NCBI RefSeq assembly: GCF_001613365.1
Contig: NZ_BDCF01000018.1
Span: 1 to 64,000, forward strand
Source of the DNA: Nocardia xishanensis NBRC 101358
GTDB lineage: Bacteria > Actinomycetota > Actinomycetes > Mycobacteriales > Mycobacteriaceae
DNA: 64,000 nt
Direction of reading: 5' to 3'
Positions within the stretch are counted from its first letter, which is position 1. The number at the start of each line of letters is the position of its first letter. Positions 50,868 to 59,823 of this stretch are shown here, piece by piece. The position numbers were made by a program, and so were the translations under genes. The notes under the pieces are model-generated. The model was not told the origin of the DNA, ran no database searches, and was given only the letters and a program-made list of their open reading frames with translations.

Positions 50868-51662
50868 TCACGAGGCGTCGCCGCTGGTCGACAGCAGTTC
50901 CGGCAGTTCGGCGACGGAGTCGATCACGTGGTCCGGCGCCGTGGTGGCCGCCGCGAGCACGCCAGGCCGGAATTTGCCGGTACGAACCAGCACCCCGGAC
51001 ATGCCGACGGCCTGTCCGGCCAGCACATCGGAATGCAGGTCGTCGCCGACCATCACGATCTCGGAGGGCTCCAAACCCATGAGTTGCGCGCAGGTACGGA
51101 AGCCCGTCGGGGCCGGCTTGCCGATCACCTCGATCTCCGCGTTGCCCGCCGCCGCAAGTCCCGGTAGGTATGCGCCCGTGTCGATGCGCAGTCCGTCGTC
51201 GGTCGCCCACGTGAGGCCGCCCTGCATAGCGACGGCGGGCACGCCGTCCAGCATGAGCTCGGCAACCCGGCTGAGCGCGGGATGCGTGAATTCCGTTCCG
51301 GCGCCGCCGATCACCACCACGTCGGGACGGTCCTCGACGAGCTCGAGCCCGGCGAGATCCTCGGCGATGTCGCCGTGATTCAACACCCAGACCCGCGCAC
51401 CCGGATAGCGGCGCCGCAGAAATTCGGCCGTCAAACGACCCGCCGTGACGATTTCCCCGGTATCGATCTCGAATCCGGCCGTCTGTAAACGCTCGCCGAT
51501 CTCGGCGCAGGTGCGCGAAGTGGTGTTGGTGAGAAATGCTCGGCGCAAACCTCTTTCGCGCAATTCGAGCACGGCGGACGACGCTCCGTCGAGCGGCCGC
51601 CAGGAAGTAACCAGCACGCCGTCGATGTCGTAGAGCACGCCCCTGATCTCGCCACTCGACAT
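50868..51662 (-). CDS. HAD-IIA family phosphatase, NagD/LHPP-like
   Basis: 264 residues. HAD motif I is DIDGVL near residue 12, motif II TNTTSR near 46, motif III lysine in GKPAPTGF, and motif IV VGDDLHSDV. The large C2 cap between motifs II and III is of the NagD type. The enzyme removes phosphate from small phosphorylated molecules; the natural substrate cannot be set. Motif I has DID in place of the usual DLD. It stands alone, with about 250 non-coding bases after it. Confidence 0.87.
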   Translation of the reverse strand: MSSGEIRGVLYDIDGVLVTSWRPLDGASSAVLELRERGLRRAFLTNTTSRTCAEIGERLQTAGFEIDTGEIVTAGRLTAEFLRRRYPGARVWVLNHGDIAEDLAGLELVEDRPDVVVIGGAGTEFTHPALSRVAELMLDGVPAVAMQGGLTWATDDGLRIDTGAYLPGLAAAGNAEIEVIGKPAPTGFRTCAQLMGLEPSEIVMVGDDLHSDVLAGQAVGMSGVLVRTGKFRPGVLAAATTAPDHVIDSVAELPELLSTSGDAS

Positions 51663-51830
51663 GAGTTCAGCCTACGACTGCATCGGGCGTCCCGCGCCAG
51701 GAACGCGTCGACCGGACGCAGGCCGAAGACGAAGAACGCCGTACTACCACCGACCGCCCCAGCGGGTGGACGCAGCACATGTGCGGCATGCGGTGGATGT
51801 GCGCGAGAGGAAGCGACGAGCGAAATAGCG

Positions 51831-51865
51831 AGGCGCTGTGCCGGATTCTCTCCAGCACAGCGCCT
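51831..51865 (-). terminator. Terminator of the secreted-protein gene
   Basis: 11-bp arms AGGCGCTGTGC and GCACAGCGCCT, 26 bases past the stop on the minus strand, with three more inner pairs GGA/TCC. Sequence after it in that direction is moderately T-rich. Confidence 0.65.
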
Positions 51866-51890
51866 TTCGTATCAGATCAGCTGTGGCGTG

Positions 51891-52550
51891 TCAGGGCAGC
51901 ACCTGCGGAATGGCATCCGGCACGACCGTACCCACGATCGCGCCGATCACGGCGCCCATGATGCCGGTGGTGATCACACCGACCACGGCGCACAATCCGT
52001 AACCGACGATGAATACCGCCAGGGTGGGGATGCAGGTGATGGCGGCGAGAACGGCTCCGACACCGGCGCCGGCGGCGGCGCCGTTCATGACCGGATCCGG
52101 ATACTGGGCCTGCGGGTTGGTCGCGATGTCCTTCAGTTCGGCGCCCGTGGCCGCGGAAACCTCCGGGGTCTCCACCGACAGGGTGTGGCCGTCTTCGGAC
52201 ACCTTGGCGTCCAGCGCGATGGCGGTCCCGGACGGGGTGGTCACCTGGAGCGGAAGCTCGGTGACCGCCGCACCGGCGGCGTCGACGACCTTGACCGAGG
52301 ACTCACCGAGGACGAACGTACCGGCGTCCAGCTTGGCGGAAACGGCGCTCAGATCGGGCGAAACCGTTGTGTGGTAGCCGATTTCGGCGGCCTGACCGGA
52401 CGTCGACATAGCGCTGGCGAGCCGCGCCTGCTGATCGGCGTAGTCGGTGGCCGATGCCGCGCCTGCCCCGGCGAAGGTGGCTGCCGCGGCCAGCGGCAAC
52501 ACCCCGACGAGCGCCGTACGGCCGATCCGAAGTGCAGTGCGATAGAACAT
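51891..52550 (-). CDS. Secreted protein of unknown function with Gly/Ala-rich hydrophobic C-terminus
   Basis: 219 residues from the ATG at 52550. A signal peptide ends near ASA-TDY (about residue 31). The middle is a beta-rich domain (SPDLSAVSAKLDAGTFVLGE, then LPLQVTTPSGTAIALDAKV). The last 80 residues are hydrophobic and rich in Gly and Ala with small two-helix character (GAGVGAVLAAITCIPTLAVF, GVITTGIMGAVIGAIVGTVV). I associate this layout with a group of nocardial exported proteins but cannot name a function. It is followed by a good terminator and preceded by a 326-base non-coding region. Confidence 0.7.
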   Translation of the reverse strand: MFYRTALRIGRTALVGVLPLAAAATFAGAGAASATDYADQQARLASAMSTSGQAAEIGYHTTVSPDLSAVSAKLDAGTFVLGESSVKVVDAAGAAVTELPLQVTTPSGTAIALDAKVSEDGHTLSVETPEVSAATGAELKDIATNPQAQYPDPVMNGAAAGAGVGAVLAAITCIPTLAVFIVGYGLCAVVGVITTGIMGAVIGAIVGTVVPDAIPQVLP

Positions 52551-52876
52551 CGAATTCTCCCTCCCGACGCCCGAACCCCGGATGAAATGAAAGTTCATAT
52601 CCCCCCCGGATGAATCGAACGCCGTAACGTGCGATGTGAACGCCTCATTCGTAGTCGCGCACGATCCAGAATGCAAATCATGTGACATAGCCAACAATTC
52701 GCAACGCGTTGCGCGACAAGCATTTACCGAGCGGCGAGCCGGTTCGAGCAGATGATCAGACGAAACACCCTGTGCCACAGCACATTACCTTTGTCACGAG
52801 TCGCCGACCGATTCGGCAGCTGGTATACCGTGTGGACTGTGCCCGAAAACGGTGCGCGACAGCGGTTCTCGCGGAA
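52551..52876. other. Intergenic region upstream of the secreted-protein gene
   Basis: 326 bases, clearly richer in A and T than the coding flanks, with no supported gene. A CCCCGGATGAA segment occurs twice near the secreted-protein start (about 52576 and 52606), and a GGTATACC palindrome near 52823. It lies downstream of the MarR stop, so it holds mainly the secreted-protein promoter. Confidence 0.5.
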
Positions 52877-53338
52877 CTACCCCGTCGGCGCGTCGCGGGT
52901 CGCGTCGTAGGCGTCGGCGCAGCGGGAGAGCAGCTCGCGGAGGGTCTCGCGTTCGGCGGCGGAGAACGCGTCGTCGACCGCCCGCTCCACCCGGATCGCA
53001 CGCGCGTCGGCATCCCGCATGACCGCTTCGCCACGTTCGGTGAGGCGGGTCTCCAGCACGTTCTTGTGCCAGGCGTGCGGGGTCCGTTCGATGAACCCCC
53101 GCTCCTGCAAGTTGCCGAGCACAGTGTTCATGGTCGGCGGCGTGACGCCGCAGAGCCGGGCGAGGGCGGCGGCGGAGATCCCCGGGTTCTCGGAAAGGTG
53201 CAGCAGCGCCGAGTACTGGGCCGTCGTGACGCCCGCGGGCTTGAGGGCGGCGTTCTTCGCCATGGTCAGCGCCTGCTCCGCGCGCTTGACGTAAGAGCCG
53301 ATGCGATCGGAGGCGGGCATGGACGTCATGCCTGGCAT
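52877..53338 (-). CDS. MarR-family transcriptional regulator
   Basis: 153 residues from the ATG at 53338; in-frame ATGs at 53329 and 53320 are alternatives. The winged helix covers about 40-100: ISAAALARLCGVTPPTMNTV and LQERGFIERTPH. MarR proteins often repress a divergent gene and sense small aromatics. The divergent neighbour is a beta-propeller lipoprotein, and a palindrome ATTAGA-AC-TCTAAT lies between. It probably regulates itself and this neighbour. Confidence 0.87.
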   Translation of the reverse strand: MPGMTSMPASDRIGSYVKRAEQALTMAKNAALKPAGVTTAQYSALLHLSENPGISAAALARLCGVTPPTMNTVLGNLQERGFIERTPHAWHKNVLETRLTERGEAVMRDADARAIRVERAVDDAFSAAERETLRELLSRCADAYDATRDAPTG

Positions 53339-53375
53339 CGTATCCGCTCGTCATTTCATTAGAGCCTTGACGGAC

Positions 53376-53389
53376 ATTAGAACTCTAAT
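53376..53389. promoter_or_regulatory. MarR-type operator between divergent genes
   Basis: Perfect ATTAGA - AC - TCTAAT palindrome, with another ATTAGA half-site 18 bases upstream at 53358. It lies 38 bases before the MarR start and 45 before the lipoprotein ATG. Confidence 0.65.
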
Positions 53390-53433
53390 CTATGTTCGTA
53401 CTCGATCTACAATGGAATACGAAAGGCTCGAGC

Positions 53434-54411
53434 ATGCCAACCACACGCCCACTGGCGATCGCAGCTCTCGCGCTGGCCGCCGCGCTCTCCGGGTGCGGCT
53501 CCCCCGACGAAGGGCCGCGCATCGCCACCGCGTACGAACTCCCCGGTGATCGCGTCTATCCCGAGGGCATCGCCCGGGACGCCCGCACCGGAGACACCTA
53601 CGTCGGCTCGTACACCACCGGTGCCGTCTACCGCGCCACCCCTGGCGCGCAGAAGGCGGAGGTCTTCCTGCCCGCGGGCGCCGACGGCCGAAAGACCGCC
53701 AACGGAATGAAAGTCGACGGGGCGGGCCGGCTCTGGGTGACCGACTCGACCGCCGGCGTCGACGTGTACGACACCGCGACCCGCGCGCTGATCGCCCACT
53801 TCGACGTCCCCGGACCCGACCCACGCTTCGTCAACGACGTCGTCATCACGCCGGACGGCAGCGCCTACATCACCGACAGCACCCGCGCGGTGGTCTACCG
53901 GGTCACGCCGGATCAGGTGACCGCGGCCGCCGCCCAGGGCAGGCGCGGGGAACTGACACCGCGATTCGAGCTGGCGGGCGTCATCGAACCGCGCGAACAA
54001 GGAGGATTCAGCCTCAACGGCTTGGTCGCGGACTCCGCCGGCCGGTACCTGCTGGTCGTCGACATGGTGGGCGGGGATCTCTACCGCGTCGATCTCACCG
54101 CCGACGCGCCGATTCGCAAGGTCGACCTGCGCGGCGGCGACCTGATCAATGCCGACGGACTCGAGCTGCGCGGCGACACATTGTGGGCAGCGCACAACAA
54201 GACCAACACGATCTCGCGGTGGACGCTCACCGAGGACGGCGCCGCGGCCCGGCTGGACGAACAGCTCACCGACGAGTCGCTCGGCATTCCAACCACTTTG
54301 GTGCGCGACGACGACCGCACGCTGGTGGTCGCTTCACAGTTCGACAAGGGCGGACCGATGGGGGAAGGCACTCCTGGCGTCTTCCGCATCGTCGCGGTGA
54401 ACGGCATCTGA
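53434..54411 (+). CDS. SMP-30/gluconolactonase-like beta-propeller lipoprotein
   Basis: 325 residues from the ATG at 53434 with AAAGG upstream. The signal peptide ends in lipobox LSGC (Cys21). The body is a six-bladed propeller: YPEGIARDARTGDTYVGSY, GRLWVTDSTAGVDVYD, FVNDVVITPDGSAYITDS, then SLNGLVADSAGRYLLV and NADGLELRGDTLWAAHN. Metal-site residues Glu and Asn of SMP-30 enzymes appear in PEG, VND and NADGLE. It would act at the outer membrane face; enzymatic role unproven. It diverges from the MarR gene. Confidence 0.82.
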   Translation: MPTTRPLAIAALALAAALSGCGSPDEGPRIATAYELPGDRVYPEGIARDARTGDTYVGSYTTGAVYRATPGAQKAEVFLPAGADGRKTANGMKVDGAGRLWVTDSTAGVDVYDTATRALIAHFDVPGPDPRFVNDVVITPDGSAYITDSTRAVVYRVTPDQVTAAAAQGRRGELTPRFELAGVIEPREQGGFSLNGLVADSAGRYLLVVDMVGGDLYRVDLTADAPIRKVDLRGGDLINADGLELRGDTLWAAHNKTNTISRWTLTEDGAAARLDEQLTDESLGIPTTLVRDDDRTLVVASQFDKGGPMGEGTPGVFRIVAVNGI

Positions 54412-54429
54412 GCCTTTAGGGTTGGCCGC

Positions 54430-55119
54430 ATGGTGACCGCACTGCTCTATGGTCTGGGCACCGCCGTGCCCCTGCTCGTCGGCGCGGCGATCGGACTGCG
54501 CTGGACGCTGCCGAAGGCGCTGCTCGCCTCGCTGATGGCCTTCGGCTCCGGCACGATGATCGCCGCGGTCTCCTCGGAACTGTTCGCGCCCGCCTTCCAT
54601 CAGGCGGGCGTGCTCATCGCCGGAGCGGCGCTGCTCGCGGGCGCCGGGGTCTACGTGGTCGCCAACCATCTGATCGAGACCAGGCTGGGCCCCGCCGCCA
54701 TCGGCTGGGCGCTGATGCTCGGCACCATCCTGGACGGCGTGCCGGAGAACACCGCGCTCGGCGTCTCGCTGACCGCGGGCGGCGGACTGGTGCTGCTGGT
54801 CGCGGTGGCCGTCGGCAATGTGCCGGAGGCCATCGGCGGCGCGGCGCTGATGCGTCGCGAGCACGATTTCGAGCGGGCCCGCGCGTTCGGACTGTGGGCG
54901 GCGACGGGCGCGGTGCTCGTTCTGGTCACCGTGCTCGGAAACAGTCTGGCGGACAATCTCTCCCCCACTCATATCAGCACCGTGCAGGCATTCGCGGGTG
55001 GCGCGACCATCGCCGTGCTGGCCGATTCGCTCATGCCAGAGGCTTACCGCGAGGGCGGTTGGTGGGTCGGAATGGCCACGGCAGCAGGTTTTCTGGTGGC
55101 CTTCGTGCTACAGGACTGA
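54430..55119 (+). CDS. ZIP-like metal transporter
   Basis: 229 residues, about eight helices. The ZIP core motif appears twice: LDGVPENTALG near residue 100 and GNVPEAIGGAAL near 128, where DGxPE and NxPE replace the classical HNxPEG. The loop MRREHDFERARAFG is cytoplasmic. ZIP carriers move zinc, iron or manganese into the cytoplasm; the changed metal site leaves substrate and activity open. It starts 18 bases after the propeller lipoprotein in the same direction. Confidence 0.78.
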   Translation: MVTALLYGLGTAVPLLVGAAIGLRWTLPKALLASLMAFGSGTMIAAVSSELFAPAFHQAGVLIAGAALLAGAGVYVVANHLIETRLGPAAIGWALMLGTILDGVPENTALGVSLTAGGGLVLLVAVAVGNVPEAIGGAALMRREHDFERARAFGLWAATGAVLVLVTVLGNSLADNLSPTHISTVQAFAGGATIAVLADSLMPEAYREGGWWVGMATAAGFLVAFVLQD

Positions 55120-55222
55120 TGCGCCGCAATAGCGACACGCATTTTTCCGGGGGTTGCAGTAGCGGTATTCGGTCCGGTGGCATACGCTTCGCGCGGATGA
55201 AAACCGCCTCATGGAGGGACTA

Positions 55223-56032
55223 TTGACCACTCCGAGCATGCCGGAGGACGGTGCGGGCGGAACCGATGTCCGGCGAACCATACCGTTATCGCAGCTGATC
55301 CACCTGATGGCCGAATACGAAAAGCTCGGCACACACCGCCAGACTTTTCTCCCCGCACCGGTGAGCGACACGTTCGTGCGCGGATGCGGCATCGTCGCGG
55401 GCGGACTGGCGGCGGTCGGTGTCATCTGCGCGGCGGTCGGCTCGATCGGGGGCGGTATCGCGGTGGGAATCGTCGCGCTGTTCCCCGCCACGCTGGCCTC
55501 TGTGCGCGGACGTCAGAACCGCCAGAACCGTTCGGCCAGGCTGGATCTGTTCGATCGCGGCATGACCGTGTACCGGACCGGCGAGCAGATCGCCGGGTTC
55601 CGCTGGGACACGGCCGAAGTCCGGCAGCAGGTCATTCCGTTCCAGAACACCGCGCGCGCCGAATACTCGCTGGAGATGAGGGGTCCGGACGGGGCGCAGG
55701 CGTCTTTCGACGACACCGAATTCGCCGACGCGCGCGAATGGGGCAGGGCGATCCAGTCGGCCATCACGGGAACCCAGCTGCCGCGCGCCGTCGCCACCAT
55801 CGATCGCGGCGACATCATGCAATTCGGCGACATCGGCTTGGACCTGACTGCCCTCATCTTCCGCAACCAGGCCTACCCGTGGGAACGCATCCAGCTCATC
55901 GATGCCCGCAGCGGCCTGGTCCGCATCAAGGTCGACGGCAGCTGGATCTCCCTCACCCCCGTCGCCGCCATCCCCAACTTCTACATCTTCAACGAACTGG
56001 CCGAACGCCTCCGCCTCCCGGCAACCGCCTGA
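55223..56032 (+). CDS. DUF6585-like membrane protein
   Basis: 269 residues from a TTG at 55223 with GGAGGG four bases upstream, which is why I favour it over the ATG at 55211 that overlaps this ribosome-binding site. Two helices at about 55-95 (VRGCGIVAGGLAAVGVICAA, GIAVGIVALFPATLA) are followed by a cytoplasmic beta-rich domain with LFDRGMTVYRTGEQIAGFRW and FGDIGLDLTALIF. The layout resembles DUF6585 proteins. Function unknown. Confidence 0.65.
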   Translation: MTTPSMPEDGAGGTDVRRTIPLSQLIHLMAEYEKLGTHRQTFLPAPVSDTFVRGCGIVAGGLAAVGVICAAVGSIGGGIAVGIVALFPATLASVRGRQNRQNRSARLDLFDRGMTVYRTGEQIAGFRWDTAEVRQQVIPFQNTARAEYSLEMRGPDGAQASFDDTEFADAREWGRAIQSAITGTQLPRAVATIDRGDIMQFGDIGLDLTALIFRNQAYPWERIQLIDARSGLVRIKVDGSWISLTPVAAIPNFYIFNELAERLRLPATA

Positions 56033-56039
56033 AGCCGAC

Positions 56040-56071
56040 GCCGCCGACCGCGATCGAACGTCGTCGGCGGC
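56040..56071. terminator. Hairpin between DUF6585-like and Uma2 genes
   Basis: GCCGCCGAC and GTCGGCGGC arms with a 14-base loop in the short gap between two convergent stops. A shared terminator is likely; no U-tract. Confidence 0.45.
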
Positions 56072-56668
56072 TTACACATCGAGCGAGCTGAACTCGACCT
56101 TCAGCGAGTACGGCTCGTTCAGCACCAGGACTTCTTGATGCGGCTCCGCGCGCCGATAGGCCGCGCTCGCCCAGTCGAGGCGATATTCCTGAATGATCTT
56201 CACGCGCAGTTCGTCATCGAGATGAACGACCAGGTAAACGGGTATTCCTTCGGCCGCGTATTCGGCTCGCTTGTCGACAGTGTCGACGTATTCGGACCCG
56301 GGTGACACCACCTCGACCACCAAGAGAACGCTGTCGGTGCACAGCTTGCGGCCACGCTCGATGCACTTGTGAACGACTACATCGGGCCTACGGAACGAGA
56401 ACCCCGGAGTATGCGGCCGAATTCGCTGATAGTGCATCTCGAAGTCGGTGACGACCCGGATGCACGGCTCCTGCGGGCGTGCCGCTTCGAACGCATTGGC
56501 CAGCCTGCGGGCCACGATATTGTGCTCTGCACTTCCACTGCGGCAGAAGATCACTCGACCGTCGATGACTTCGATCTGCTTCTGCACCTCATCGGGAAGC
56601 GCGTCGTAGCCGTCCTCGGTGATGAGCAGCATCTCCGGATCGTTCGCCCAGGCAGGCAATGTGGTCAT
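56072..56668 (-). CDS. Uma2-family PD-(D/E)XK endonuclease-like protein
   Basis: 198 residues from the ATG at 56668 with GAGG upstream. The domain shows FRRPDVVVHK, with the expected Asp, and VLLVVEVVSPGS, with the expected Glu, then DKRAEYAAEGIPVYLVV. This is the Uma2/DUF820 family, abundant in cyanobacteria and actinobacteria, often near mobile or defence genes, with no settled function. It follows the groEL terminator. Nothing mobile is seen next to it. Confidence 0.85.
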   Translation of the reverse strand: MTTLPAWANDPEMLLITEDGYDALPDEVQKQIEVIDGRVIFCRSGSAEHNIVARRLANAFEAARPQEPCIRVVTDFEMHYQRIRPHTPGFSFRRPDVVVHKCIERGRKLCTDSVLLVVEVVSPGSEYVDTVDKRAEYAAEGIPVYLVVHLDDELRVKIIQEYRLDWASAAYRRAEPHQEVLVLNEPYSLKVEFSSLDV

Positions 56669-56711
56669 GGAGTCCTCGCTCTCGAGCAGGCGGCACCGCA
56701 CATCCTATGCG

Positions 56712-56745
56712 GAAGGCCGGTCCACCTGGTGGTGGACCGGCCTTC
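56712..56745 (-). terminator. Terminator of groEL
   Basis: Perfect 15-bp arms starting GAAGGCCGGTCCACC with a four-base TGGT loop, 31 bases past the groEL stop on the minus strand and upstream of the Uma2 start. Strong hairpin; no U-tract. Confidence 0.75.
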
Positions 56746-56775
56746 GCGACTAGCGAGAACTCGCTGATCCGGGGA

Positions 56776-58401
<1,626 letters not shown>

Positions 58402-58541
58402 TGCGTTGAGATCCTCCATTAGTAATGGGGCTGACACACAGGGCGACCCCTTTCGGATCGTCCCATTTACGCTGGCCAGGTTCGGTGCCCGCGACGGACG
58501 ACCGAGGGTGTCGATGAAACCCGGTCTCACCGTCCCGACCC

Positions 58542-58566
58542 TGGCACTCACAGGTCGAGAGTGCCA
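58542..58566 (-). promoter_or_regulatory. CIRCE element, proximal copy
   Basis: TGGCACTC - nine bases - GAGTGCCA. Perfect arms and the exact spacing of CIRCE (TTAGCACTC-N9-GAGTGCTAA). It is 141 bases before the groEL ATG. HrcA is the known binder of this element. Confidence 0.88.
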
Positions 58567-58576
58567 AAGCCATTTC

Positions 58577-58601
58577 TAGCACTCGGGGGTGGCGAGTGCA
58601 A
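58577..58601 (-). promoter_or_regulatory. CIRCE element, distal copy
   Basis: TAGCACTC - nine bases - GAGTGCAA, ten bases beyond the first copy. Left arm matches the consensus; the right arm departs near its outer end. Two CIRCE elements before groEL are known in other actinobacteria. Confidence 0.85.
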
Positions 58602-58644
58602 GGTCCCGGGGGCGGACCGGGCACCCCCGCGACGATCTCGGGTC

Positions 58645-58947
58645 TCAGCGCCGGTTGTCGAGGCGCATAACCAGCGCGACGAACGCGTCGGCGCGGCGCT
58701 GTTCCTGCGTCCTCGGTTCCTCGTCGTCCAATGTGACGAGCTCGGCGTCGTGCAGCAGGAGTTCGGCCTCGATACGCATGACCGCGCGGACGAAGGGCGG
58801 CGCCACCTCCGGGGGCAGATCGCCGTTCAAGATGTATTCGCCGTCCGGCCCGGATTCGGTGTGCACATACGACATGGCGCGCACAAGATCGGCGCGACTT
58901 TCGCCCGCAATTAGGTCGGAATCCGTTTCTGTCGATTCATCCGCCAT
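58645..58947 (-). CDS. Small acidic protein of unknown function
   Basis: 100 residues. No signal peptide or membrane helix. The N-terminal half is acidic (MADESTETDSDLIAGESRAD). The C-terminal segment TQEQRRADAFVALVMRLDNR resembles the QRRADALVEL helix of DUF222/HNH proteins, but the rest of that domain is absent. It lies upstream of groEL on the same strand beyond the CIRCE elements, with its stop about 43 bases before them. Unknown function. Confidence 0.6.
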   Translation of the reverse strand: MADESTETDSDLIAGESRADLVRAMSYVHTESGPDGEYILNGDLPPEVAPPFVRAVMRIEAELLLHDAELVTLDDEEPRTQEQRRADAFVALVMRLDNRR

Positions 58948-59103
58948 CGCTATAGCTTAGCGGTCGGCGGTGACGACACCGGGCCGAGCAACCCGCAGGC
59001 ACACCCCGCGACCTCCCCTCACGCGGCGACCCGGACCCGAATCAGGGGCTGGCGGCGGAGTCTGCGGAAATTCGCGCCTGCGCCGACCCCCTAAAGTGAC
59101 CGG

Positions 59104-59778
59104 GTGAGTGTTGGACCCGGCCGGGATGCGATCGATGACGTCCTGGCACAGCTGTACGGCGAGCTACAACCGGTGCACTGGACGGTCGGGCACCCCTGGT
59201 CGCTGGGCGGACCCGACCCGCTGGAGGGCGTCAGCGCGTACCCGAGGACCGATCCGGTGCCGCACTGGCACTACATCGGGTACGGCATGAGCGAACTCGG
59301 TCAGAAGGAGTGGGACGACCCGGCGGTCTCCGGGTGGGGGTTCGAGTTCACGTTCCGGCTCGCGGGCGATCCGGGGGCAGCGCAGGCACCGATCTGGCCC
59401 GCGCATTTCCTGCAAGACCTCGCCAGGTACGTCTTCCAATCGGGCAAGTGGTTCGAGCCAGGCCACACCATCAAGGCGAACGGACCGCTCGCCGCAGACC
59501 GGCCCGATTCGGCGCTCGAGGCCGTCGGCTTCGTCACCGACCCCGAGCTGGGCGCCATCGCGACCCCCAACGGCCGGGTCACGTTCCTCCAGATCGTCGG
59601 GCTGACGATGACCGAGTACCAGGCGGCGCTGGGCGGAAAACTGCTCGCCCTGCTGGACGGCCTCGCGCCGCGACTGCCATTGTTCGTCACCGATATCGAC
59701 CGGGAATCGCTGGTCGCCGCACCCAAGCCGCAGGCGCAGTGGCCGCGCTGGGGCGGCGGTTTGCGCGGGCGCGCGTAG
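59104..59778 (+). CDS. Suppressor-of-fused (SUFU) domain protein
   Basis: 224 residues from a GTG at 59104. The SUFU pattern is clear: PVPHWHYIGYGMSELG, then SGWGFEFTFRLAGD, PAHFLQDLARYVFQSGKWFE, and FLQIVGLTMTEYQAAL. The domain was first known from the animal Hedgehog regulator, but is widespread in bacteria, often as an immunity-like or solitary protein. No toxin gene is adjacent here. It precedes nadE by 45 bases in the same direction. Confidence 0.85.
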   Translation: MSVGPGRDAIDDVLAQLYGELQPVHWTVGHPWSLGGPDPLEGVSAYPRTDPVPHWHYIGYGMSELGQKEWDDPAVSGWGFEFTFRLAGDPGAAQAPIWPAHFLQDLARYVFQSGKWFEPGHTIKANGPLAADRPDSALEAVGFVTDPELGAIATPNGRVTFLQIVGLTMTEYQAALGGKLLALLDGLAPRLPLFVTDIDRESLVAAPKPQAQWPRWGGGLRGRA

Positions 59779-59823
59779 ATTCCGCAGTGGAACACGATCG
59801 CGTTCGGCCCGAAAGGGGACGAG

